Source: Henckelia pumila
Taxonomy: Eukaryota; Streptophyta; Magnoliopsida; Lamiales; Gesneriaceae
DNA: 64,000 nt
Reading direction: 5' to 3'
NCBI RefSeq assembly: GCF_033568475.1
Contig: NC_133120.1
Coordinates: 167,927,991 to 167,991,990 of the forward strand
Part shown: piece after piece, positions 47,932-57,454 of the stretch
Layout of the letters: each line of letters opens with the position of its first letter
How positions within the stretch are numbered: position 1 is the stretch's first letter
Notes under the pieces: generated by a model
What the model was told of the DNA's origin: nothing
Database searches by the model: none
Seen by the model: only the letters and a program-made list of their open reading frames with translations
Program-made: the position numbers and the translations under genes

Positions 47932-48484
47932 CCTGCAAAAGAAACTACCACAAAAATTGAAAGATCAAGAGAGTTTTACTATTCCTTGTATTATTGGTGG
48001 TGCAACAGTTAATAGGGCATTATGTGATTTAGGTGCAAGTATTAATTTAATGTTTTTGCCTATTTTAAGGTCTTTGGAGCTTGGTGAGGTGAAACCAACC
48101 ACGATTACTCTGCATTTGGCTGACCGTTCTCTGACTTATCCTCGCGGTATTGTGGAAAATGTATTGGTAAAAGTAGATAAATTTATTTTTCCTGCTAACT
48201 TTGTAGTGCCTGACATGGAAGAAGCTCAAGATGTCCCTCTAATTTTGGGGCGACCATTCTTGGCAGCTGGAAGAGCTTTAATTGATGTGCAAGAGGATGA
48301 ATTAACTCTACGAGTTGGTGGGGAAGCGGTCACTTTTAATATTTATAAGACCACGAATTACCAAGATGGAGTACGTGCTTGTAATCACATTGATTTATTT
48401 TATTCTTCAATGAATAATTTTTTGTTTAGGAATAGAGTTGAAAAGTGGGCGAGATCCAAAGATGGCGAAGAAGGTGAAAAATAA
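47932..48484 (+). pseudogene. Athila protease, first copy, with junction to second gag
   Basis: FTIPCIIGGATVNRALCDLGASINLM carries the Athila-type retropepsin site DLGAS (catalytic Asp present), and VPLILGRPFLAAGRALIDV is the second conserved block. From about 48345 (after VTFNIYK) the sequence leaves the protease family and runs into what looks like leader of another Athila gag; the frame stops at 48482. This marks the composite junction. Confidence 0.8.
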
Positions 48485-48499
48485 AGCTAAGTCCAAGAT

Positions 48500-49079
48500 G
48501 ATGTGTTGATCTCAAAGTGCGAATTCTCTGCTTTTTGATCCAGAGATCTAGCGAACTGTACGTGCTTTGAGGAGATCAAGGAGGGAAGAAGAAGAAGAAC
48601 AAAAAATGGCTGAAGAGAATGCACAAGAAGCTCCCTTGGTGCCATTTAGAGACCACTTCAGGCCAGTAATCCAGGCTCACTACTCTGGAATAGCTTGTGG
48701 AACTATCAATGCTAACAATTTTGAGCTATATCCTGCACTGATTAACATGGTTCAACAGAACCAGTTTAATGGGAGTGCAACTGCTTATCCTCACCTACAC
48801 CTGCGCACTTTCCTGGAGATAACAGACACGGTAAAATTTAATGGTGTTTCTGATGATATTATACGCTTACGGTTATTTCCTTTTTCTCTCAAGGACCAAG
48901 CCAGAAATTGGCTATAATCGTTGCCTCTAGGAAGCATCACTACTTGGGAGGATATGGCGGTCAAGTTTTTAGCGAAATATTTTCCATCTGCCAAGTCCAC
49001 CCAACTGAAGATTGAAATTAGCAATTTCAGGCAGATGGATTCTGAACAACTCTACGAGGCGTGGGAAAGGTACAAAGAT
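48500..49079 (+). pseudogene. Athila gag, second copy, N-terminal part
   Basis: It has NSLLFDPEI, a Glu-rich coil, HYSGIACGTINANNFEL, DTVKFNGVSDDIIRL and LPLGSITTWEDMAVKFLAKYF. Stops occur at about 48507, 48549 and 48915. It is cut after YEAWERYKD by the gypsy element at 49080 and resumes at 53899. Confidence 0.85.
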
Positions 49080-50979
49080 TGTGAAACCCCGTTTCTAATC
49101 TTCTATACTCGATTAATTAAACACAATCGAACACAAGGAGCCGCGGAAAAGCGAATCAAATTTTTTTTTTTAAAGGTCGCGCGCACGCGCAAGGACCTCG
49201 CCAAAAACCAGCGCACCCGCGCCAGGAAACAGCGCGCCCGCGCCCAATCCTCGCGGAACAACAGCGCGCCCGCGCCGCCCTCTCGAGCTGCAGAAATCCA
49301 GGGCACGAAAAAATCTTTACAAACTCAATTCAATGATCTCAGTAGCCAAGGTTCAATCCATAACTCATACATTAAATAAGGGATTCGAAACACCAACAAA
49401 ACGGGATCAACCATACAAGTTCGACAACATAATTCAATCGACTAATCAAAACAATACAATTCCAAAAGGACACAACCCTAAGACACGGTGTCTCACTTCT
49501 ATCATCTCACCCCGAGCTAACCCAAACAACTTGGTCCTGCTCCTGATCCTACTGTTGCCAAGTACACATACAAACAAAGACAACAGCCGGATAAACTGGT
49601 TAGAAATATAATTTCTAAGTAAAAGAGACATGCATGCAATATCGGATAAACACCTCAGATTGAAATGTAATAATCAATAACAAATCAAAATGAGAATGAA
49701 TGAATGCATGACTTCAAATCTCGGGACTATCAAATTAGATAATCGAAATATCAATCGGTATTCGGTTGGGATCCCGGGGCCAAGTCTTCACAACAACTCA
49801 CCGACACACCCATTCAGGGTGGATGTCGTTCAACTCAACCCCTAGACTTCAGAGAAACTTTAAGAAGTATTCTGGCACTTGGAAAAACTCGAAATCCAAG
49901 ACCACTTCAGTATAGCTCCCTAAATCGTCTAATTTCAAAACGAATCGAGAAATCGGCTCAATATGGATGCAAGTGTAAATAAAATGATCAATCCAATTCA
50001 CACAAGCAAATAAACATGCAGTATGTGATTTTCGGGGCTTGAGAATCAATTGAACTCGAGTATTCAACCTCATTCTAATCAATGTAGTCTTTTACCTTTT
50101 AAGTCCGTCGAGGATTCAAATCTGAAAATAACAACGAACTCAAATAAATAATCAATCGAATCACAACCAATCGAAAAAAAATAAACTCAATCAATATACC
50201 GTCTTCGATTCTCAATCGATCAACTCCCTAGTTCGATCCAAACCCGAAACTCCAATCCAAACTGAAAATAAAGAATATACGGATTCGATATCAATCTACC
50301 AATTCAATCAAACCCGGAAATCAAACCGAAACAAAATAACCGATAGTCCAAACTCGATTTCGACGGCATAACGGCTATAAACCGATCAAACCAAAAATCA
50401 TCAACACCATCAAACCATTCTATACCATCCAAAACAACTTCCCAACCAACAAATCAATCAAAATCCAACAAAAATCCAACACCCTATTTTTGAATTTAAG
50501 CCTAAAAATTCATATAAAATCCAAACTTCGTTCTTTTTCCAAATCGATTTCGAATACACGATCCATGCTAGCTCAAGCACAACATACTCGAAGATTATCA
50601 AATTCTGACAATCCAACAAAAATCAAAGTTCGAGGATCGTAGCAAAACTTACGTCAGAACGAATCCCTCATTGCGGTGATCGTGAAACTCAACTCGGAAT
50701 CAAAATTTGATGGTCCGATCGTGCGAATCGGACGAAAGAAAATCTTGAAAAGCTCCCATGGCTTTCGCTTCAGTACGTACGAAATGGAGATGAAGGATGA
50801 GTGATGGTGAAGTGACTTGATAAGTCAACTTGCATGAGATATAATATAAAATTCAACTTTTGCATTTCGGTCCCTGAAACTCCCAATTTAATTCGATTCA
50901 ATCCCGGCTCAATAAATCTCCAAAATAATTAATAATCAATTCTATTAATCACGAGAAATAATAATTTCAGGGCCTTACA
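49080..50979 (-). repeat. gypsy LTR, left copy
   Basis: It starts TGTGAAACCCCG and ends GGGCCTTACA; 1900 bp. A GC-rich cassette with three AGCGC(A/G)CCCGCGCC words lies at about 49170-49290. Confidence 0.9.
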
Positions 50980-51050
50980 AAGATTTTCTTAGATTTTGTC
51001 CTAATCATAATTTTGCAGATTGGGAGCAAATCGAGTTGTTCTAAAATGGG
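50980..51050 (+). repeat. 70-bp copy of Athila gag target flank inside the gypsy element
   Basis: It matches 53899-53969 with three visible substitutions, encodes the same gag stretch (CPNHNFADWEQIELF on the plus strand), and includes the perfect target duplication. It lies between the gypsy LTR and the gypsy gag. Confidence 0.9.
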
Positions 51051-51665
51051 TCTCCCAGTATTGACCAAGGTAAAGATCTCAAGATTCAAGCCATTGATGA
51101 AATGATCGGCTTTGGCTTCCTCGTTATCTGCAATGTGAGGTGCAAACCTCAAGAGACTGTCAAACTTGCTCACGTACTCCTCGATACTCAGATTCCCTTG
51201 CTTCAGATTCGCAAATTCGGCACCCTTTTCCTTACGATACGAGACAGGAAAGAACCGCTTGTAGAACTCAGTCTTGAATAAATCCCAAGTGACAACGGTG
51301 CCTCGATTCTCATTTGCCCTCTTGGTTGTGGTCCACCAATTCTTGGCAACACCCTGAAGCTGGTGAATGACTAATCTGATTCTGCGGTCATCAGTATAGT
51401 CAAGGGAATCAAAGAGCTGATCGATGTCCTCTAGCCAACTCTCACAGTCAACGGAGTTCTCGGTACCAGTCAGGGTAGGCGGTCGAAAAGATCGAAATCT
51501 CTTCAATAGAGTCTCCATTGGGGTTGCGGTTGCATCAAACTGATCCACTCCCATACTACCCTGATCATTCGGAGGATTTATTACTGGCGGCGGATTCTTA
51601 GTAGAAGGAGGAGTCAAAGGTGTGGATTCCTTCTCACAGATCGTCGAGGTGCCATCTAATATCAA
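51051..51665 (-). pseudogene. gypsy gag, C-terminally truncated
   Basis: From 51665 the reverse strand reads a proline-rich start, then ATPMETLLKRFRSFRPPTLTG, CESWLEDIDQLFDSLDYTDDRR, LVIHQLQGVAKNWWTTTKR and FLKTEF-like TEFYKRFFPVSYRKEKG. It is open without stops but ends after NTGRP at the junction with the flank copy, so the zinc knuckles and everything after are gone. It is the same gag family as 21157-22176. Confidence 0.85.
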
Positions 51666-51990
51666 AGGTTAGGACACAATATCTCAAACTCAATCTCAAT
51701 CTCAAAATCTCGGTGTCCAAACTCTGCTCTGAGTACTCATGAATCTCAATGATATCTAATGACAGATAATAGCACATTTACAGATATATATCACGTAATT
51801 CATGCTTTATAAATTAAATCACAAATCATGTAATTCAATTGATTCAAGAATCAATAAAGCATGCTCGCACGTATTTAAAATAATCATTTAAATAAATCAA
51901 TCACATGCGAGAATTCAATTCATGCGGACTCGATCTACCCCGCTCACTCTAGTTCAAATCCAAGAATCTTATCGCTCTGATACCACTTAA

Positions 51991-53898
51991 TGTGAGACAC
52001 CGTTTCTAATCTTCTATACTCGATTAATTAAACACAATCGAACACAAGGAGCAGTGGGAAAGTGAATCAATTTTTTTTTTTAAAGGTCGCGCGCTCGCGC
52101 CGGGACCTCACCAAAAACCATCGCGCCCGTGCCCAATCCTCACGGAACAACGGCGCGCCCGCGCCAGAAACAAAGCGCCCGCGCCGCCCTCTCGAGCTGC
52201 AGAAATCCAGGGCACGAAAAAATCTTTACAAACTCAATTCAATGATCCCAGCAACCAAGGTTCAATCCATAACTCATACATTAAATAAGGGATTCGAAAC
52301 ACCAACAAAACACGATCAACCATACAAGTTCGACAACATAATTCGATCGACTAATCAAAACAATACAAGTCCAAAAGGACACAACCCTAAGACACGGTGT
52401 CTCACTTCTATCATCTCACCCAGAGCTAACCCAAACGACTTGGTCCTGCTCTTGATCCTCCTGTTTCCAAGTACACATACAAACAAAGACAACAGCCGGA
52501 TAAACCGATTAGAAAACAATTTCTAAGTACAAGAGACAGACATGCAATATCGGATAAACACCTCATATTGAAATGCAATAATCAATAACAAATCAAAATG
52601 AGAATGAATGAATGCATGAATTCAAATCTTGGGACTATCAAATCAGATAATCAAAATATCAATCGGTATTCGGTTGGGATCCCGGGGCCAAGTCTTCACA
52701 ACAACTCACCGACACACCCATTCGGGGTGGATGTCGTTCAACTCAACTCCTAGAATTCAGAGCAACTATAAGAAGTATTCTGGCACTTGGAAAAACTCGA
52801 AATCCAAGACCACTTCAGTATAGCTCCCTAAATCGTCTAATTTCCAAACGAATCGAGAAATCGGCTCAATATGGATGCAAGTGTAAATAAAATGATCAAT
52901 CCAATTCACACAAGCAAATAAACATGCAGTATGTGATTTTCGGGGATCGAGAATCAATCGAACTCGAGTATTCAAACCCATTCTAATCAATGTCGTCTTT
53001 TACCTTTTAAGTCCGTCGAGGATTCAAATCTGAAAATAACAACGAACTCAAATAAATAATCAATCGAATCACAACCAATCGAAAACAAATAAACTCAATC
53101 AATATACCGTATTCGATTCTCAATCGATCAACTCCCAAGTTCGATCCAAACCCGAAACTCCAATCCAAATCTGAAAATGAAGAATATACGGATTCGATAT
53201 CAATCTACCAATTCAATCAAACCCGGAAATCAAACCGAAACAAAATAACCAATAGTCCAAACTCGATTTTGACGGCATAACGGCTATAAACCGATCAAAT
53301 CAAAAATCATCAACACCATCAAACCATTCTATACCATCCATAACAACTTCCCAACCAACAAATCAATAAGAATCCAACCAAAATCCAACACCCCATTTTC
53401 AAATTTAAGCCTAAAAATTCATATAAAATCCAAACTTCGTTCTTTTTCCAAACCGACTTTGAATACACGATCTATGCTAGCTCAAGCACAACATACTCGA
53501 AGATTATCAAATTCTGACAATCCAAAAAAAATCAAAGTTTGAGGATCGTAGCAAAACTTACGCCAGAATGAAGCCCTCGTTGCGGTGATCGTGAAACTCA
53601 ACTCGGAATCAAAATCTGACGGAAGGATCGTGCGAATCGGACGAAAGAAAAGCTTGAAAAGCTCCCATGGCTTTCGCTTTAGTACGTACAAAATGGAGAG
53701 GAAGGGAGAGGAAGGATGAGTGATGGTGAAGTGACTTGATAAGTCAACTTGCATGAGATATAATATAAAATCCAACTTTTGCATTTCGGTCCCTAAAACT
53801 CCCAATTTAATTCGATTCAATCCCGGCTCAATAAATCTCCAAAATAAATAATAATAAATTCTGTTAATCACAAGAAATAATAATTTCAGGGCCTTACA
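51991..53898 (-). repeat. gypsy LTR, right copy
   Basis: It starts TGTGAGACACCG and ends GGGCCTTACA; 1908 bp. It aligns with the left copy apart from point changes and a re-ordered GC-rich cassette at about 52085-52200. Confidence 0.9.
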
Positions 53899-53903
53899 AA
53901 TAT

Positions 53904-55010
53904 TTTCTTAGATGTTGTCCTAATCATAATTTTGCAGATTGGGAGCAAATCGAGTTGTTCTACAATGGGCTAAATGCGCCTACAAGGATGTATATGGACT
54001 CTTCTTCTGGAGGTATCATATTTGCGAAGGACCCTGTACAGGCCTACGATATGCTGGAACAGATGACGATCAATAGCTTTCAATAGCCATTTGAGCGTAT
54101 GGGATTCAAGAAGCCAGTTGGAGTTTATTCAGTGGATCCTCTCACATCTATCACTGCCCAATTATCTGCACTTACTACACAGGTAGCTGCATTGAATAAA
54201 GTGAGTGTTGCAGAACCAGCAGGTGTGCCGGGTGCTATGGATGAATCTCATCATTCTAAACAAGTACAGTATATCAACCAAAGAGGTTATGAGGCTATCG
54301 AGGTAACTCTTTCTCAAATTCTTATCATTCTAAATTGCGTAACCAAGAAAATTTTTTTATGCAAATAAGGGAGAAAGGAAGCCTTCTTTAGAAGATGTTG
54401 TAAGTACTTTTGTCACTGAATCTGGTAAGAGGATGGCGAGAACTGAAAATCTTCTCGATAGCTTGGAGACACATATGGTCAATATTGGTGCTATGACGAA
54501 ATCTATGGAAACACAAATTGGACAGTTGGAAAATGTATTAAAAGATCACAACAGAGGTCAGTTTCCAAGTAATATTGAGGTGAATCCATTAGAATATTGT
54601 AAAGCCATCGAGTTGAGAAGCGGAAAAGAGTTTGGAGTCAATGAGTCAAAATTTGAAGTGGAGAAGGAGGAGAAGAAAGTTGAAGAGGTTGAAGTCAATG
54701 AGAAAGAGCCTATGGAGTTGAAGGATGAGCCTGAAGAGAAATCTATGTTTAAGCCAAAGCTTCCGTACCCGCAGAGATTCAATAAGAAAGTGTTGGATGA
54801 AAAATTTGCCAAATTTCTTGAGATCTTCAATAAACTTCACATTAATATTCCGTTCGCCGATGCTTTGCTGCAAATGCCAAACTATGCCAAATTCTTGAAA
54901 AAGGTCATGTCGAGAAAGCAAAAATTGGAGGAGTTTGAGACTGTGAACTTGATTGAAGACTGCAGTGCTATCCTACAAAAGAAGCTACCACAAAAATTAA
55001 AGGATCCAGA
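53904..55010 (+). pseudogene. Athila gag, second copy, C-terminal part
   Basis: It resumes the gag with CPNHNFADWEQIELFYNGLNAP and AYDMLEQMTINSF, a TAG near 54083, ORF 54099-54368, then 54433 onward with METQIGQLENVL, NPLEYCKAIELRSGKEFG, an acidic/Lys-rich linker and LPYPQRFNKKVLDEKFAKFLEIF. A frameshift lies near 54370. Confidence 0.85.
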
Positions 55011-55565
55011 GAGTTTTACGATTCCTTGTACTACTGGTTCTTCTAATTTTAATAAAGCACTTTGTAATTTAGTAGCTAGTATTAAGTTAATGCCTTTGTC
55101 TATTTTAAGGAGTTTAGGACTTGGAGAGGTGAAGGCCACGACAATCGCATTGCAAGTAGCTGATAGATCTATCAAATATATGTGTGGAATCATCGAGGAT
55201 GTTCTAGAAAAATAGATAAATTTATTTTCCCTGCGAATTTTGTTGTGTTAGATATGGAAGAGGACGAAAATATGTCTTTGATTTTGGGGAGACTGTTCTT
55301 GGCTACTGTTGAAGACAAGATTGATGTTAAGAAAGGAGAACTGTCGATGGGAGTTGATGGCGAGAAAGTGATTTTTAATGTGTTCAAAGAGGCTAACAAT
55401 CCATTCACGGAGAAGGTGTTCATGATTGAAGAATCAAAAAAGATGGAAAGCTGTCATGCAGATGTTAGTGCTATAGAAGTGCCAAGAGAGAAGGATCTGT
55501 CGGTGCTAAAGAAGAAGAAGAAGAAAAAAAAACCAAATATCAAGAGGGTTGTTGAATATTTTTAG
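54960..55565 (+). pseudogene. Athila protease, second copy, catalytic site lost
   Basis: The family block is present (KLKDPESFTIPC, LILGRLFLA), but the active-site stretch reads CNLVASIKLMP where the first copy has CDLGASINLM, so the catalytic Asp and the Gly are replaced. A TAG at 55213-55215 and a frame change follow. A lysine run (near 55515-55535) precedes the end at 55565. Confidence 0.8.
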
Positions 55566-56871
55566 CGTATGAAAGAGAAAGGGAAGACCGTTTAACACCG
55601 ATGAAAGTTGGGCTGACGACTCTAAACCAAGAGCTCCTTGGGAGGCAACCCAAGCTATTTTTGTTTTTTGCTTTATTTATATTTTTTTCTTTAGTTGTTT
55701 TTGTTTTTATTTTATCTTTTGTGCATGTTGAAACTAGACATCAATAATGATTTTGAGTTTTGTAGTTGAAAAAGTTGAAGCGGTGAAAGTTTAGGCGCCA
55801 CCCCTGCATGAAGAGTTTTGAGTGATTAAGATGGTGTCGAGTACTGGCGCTCGGTGCCCAAGGTATGTGTTCTTGGTTTTTATTTTACTTTTCGTACATT
55901 GAGGACAATGCACATTTTAAGTTTGGGGGGACGTGTTTAAAAATTTTGAAAATTTTGAAAATTTGTGATGAATTAGTTTGAGTTGAAGGCGTGATGTGTA
56001 ATTGTGTTGGCCTATGATGAAATAATTTTTTGTGTCAAAAATGTCAAGGTTAGCTATATTTAATCTTGAGTTCTCACCCATATGCACTATGCATTGATTG
56101 TCTAGACCCTCGTGATTAGAGAAGATTTGTGATTTTGTGAGTAAATTGGATGATTTGATTCTTAACTTTGGTGATCTATACTTGAAACTGAGGTAGACTT
56201 CTACGAGCTTAGAAATTATTTAGGCATTAAAATATGAATAACTTAATAACAACTCCATCCGGGTCATTGATGAGGAATTGAAATCCTAATTCCTTTGTCC
56301 ATGGCTAAGTTTGCGGAATAAATGGGGTTGCAAATTTATAAAAAAAAAAAAATAGATTTTTGAAACAATTTTACAACTCCATCCGGGCTTGAAAAGTGAT
56401 TGAAATTCTATTCACTGTTCCATGGCTAAGTTTGCGGATAAAATGGGGTTGATGCTTCATCCGGGCTATAGACGGGGGGATTGAAATCTGAATCCTATCT
56501 TTAGTTATAACTAAGTATGCGGGTAATTATTGGGGCTAAATAAAATAAACCGGGTGCAAAATCCGGTGATTTTATGAAAATTGTGATGAACATGAAAGTT
56601 CTTTTGGTCTTAGTGAGTAGAAGTTGAACTTGGTTGAGGGTATTTAAAATTAGAGAGCAGAATTGATGATTCTATGAAATAAACTTGTTGCATTAGTGTA
56701 TCGAATGAGATGTGTATATACAAGATTGACAAATCACACACACACACAAGAACTCAGGAGAAAATTAGCGGAAATGTGTATTGAATCTTGAAATGTAAAA
56801 ATTCGGAGGCTAACTATATTTCTCATTATTGTTTTGCTCGAGACTAGCAAAAGCCTAAGTTTGGGGGAATT
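55566..56871 (+). other. Athila 3' non-coding region and purine tract
   Basis: There is no RT, integrase or env-like coding. It holds the GGGAGGCAACC phrase (55638), a TTGAGGACAATGCAC phrase near 55898 followed by a purine tract GTTTGGGGGGACG, three tandem hairpin units (56250-56570), and the terminal purine tract AAGTTTGGGGGAATT at 56857-56871 next to the LTR. The first purine tract could act as a second plus-strand primer; that is inference. Confidence 0.65.
56250..56575 (+). repeat. three tandem hairpin units in Athila 3' region
   Basis: Each unit runs CATCCGGG, spacer, a hairpin with loop GAAAT(C/T)(C/T)(T/G), then CTAAGT(T/A)TGCGG. The stems are AGGAATT/AATTCCT (56273-56294), AGTGA/TCACT (56395-56416) and GGATT/AATCC (56478-56495). 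A closing ACCGG/CCGGT hairpin follows near 56550-56570. Confidence 0.8.
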
Positions 56872-57454
56872 TGATAAGTGCAATTTATGCACTTAATTTA
56901 TATATGATTTGACTTGACTTTTGTGATGTATTGAGTGGATATTATGTGTATTAGTTGTTGTTTTTGTGAGTTGCAAGGATTGGCGCAAAAGTAGCAAGAA
57001 GAAGCGGAAGGATGCATTATGAAGTACCAAATTCAGAAAATTACTGGGAATTCTTAATGTATCCAAATCCAATCGCCACCGTTCATAATAAATTTTAGGA
57101 TATTTTAAAGCTGCTGTCAAAATTTCAGCTCAATCCAACGGTTAGAGTGTGAGATATTATTTTTTGAAAATTATCACGCGATGCAGAATTTCAGACCCGA
57201 GGCATATACGCGGGCGCGCCTATCTTCATGCGCAGGCGCGCCGGTTGAGCAATTTTGAAACTCCAGGAGACAGAATCACATGTGCGGGAACCCCTCTCTT
57301 CAAGCGCGCCCGCGCCATCGCGAAAGTCAGTTTTTTTGGTTTTTCGGGAAGGAAACCTTCGGACTTTCGTGGGCTTTTATTTATTGAATTTGAAGCACAT
57401 ATAAAAGGGATTATTTTGCACATAATTGAAGATGAAGCGGCCACACATCACAAG
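56872..57454 (+). repeat. Athila 3' LTR, interrupted
   Basis: It starts TGATAAGTGCAATTTATGC after the purine tract and resembles the start of the 40117 LTR but is clearly diverged. A GC-rich cassette lies at about 57175-57315 (GGGCGCGCC words). It is cut at 57455 by the copia element; its remainder is beyond the window. Confidence 0.8.

Larger units (their letters stand above)
49080..53898 (-). mobile_element. rearranged gag-bearing Ty3/gypsy element, reverse strand
   Basis: LTRs 49080-50979 and 51991-53898 flank only 1.0 kb. A tRNA-iMet primer site (reverse complement of GCTCTGATACCA, 51974-51985) sits by the right LTR. The left duplication AAGAT (49075-49079) recurs at 50980-50984 right after the left LTR, and as AATAT (53899-53903) after the right LTR. 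The first 70 bp inside the left LTR are a copy of the target flank, not of the element. Gag is truncated there. Confidence 0.88.
40117..57454 (+). mobile_element. composite Athila-type Ty3 element, nested by others
   Basis: It begins with a 5' LTR (40117-41576) and a tRNA-Asp type primer site (41583-41600), followed by gag and protease (41703-43423 and 47927-48345). It then passes without an LTR into a second gag and protease (48500-49079 and 53899-55565), a 3' region with repeated hairpins, a purine tract and the start of a 3' LTR at 56872. No RT, RNase H or integrase is recognised. Insertions at 43424-47926 and 49080-53898 split both gags or their protease. The two halves differ enough to come from two Athila copies. 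Confidence 0.8.

Noticed and set aside
48921..49379. ORF running from Athila gag into the gypsy LTR cassette
   Set aside because: The second half is chance reading of the GC cassette after the insertion point; the same applies to the ORF at 52062-52526.
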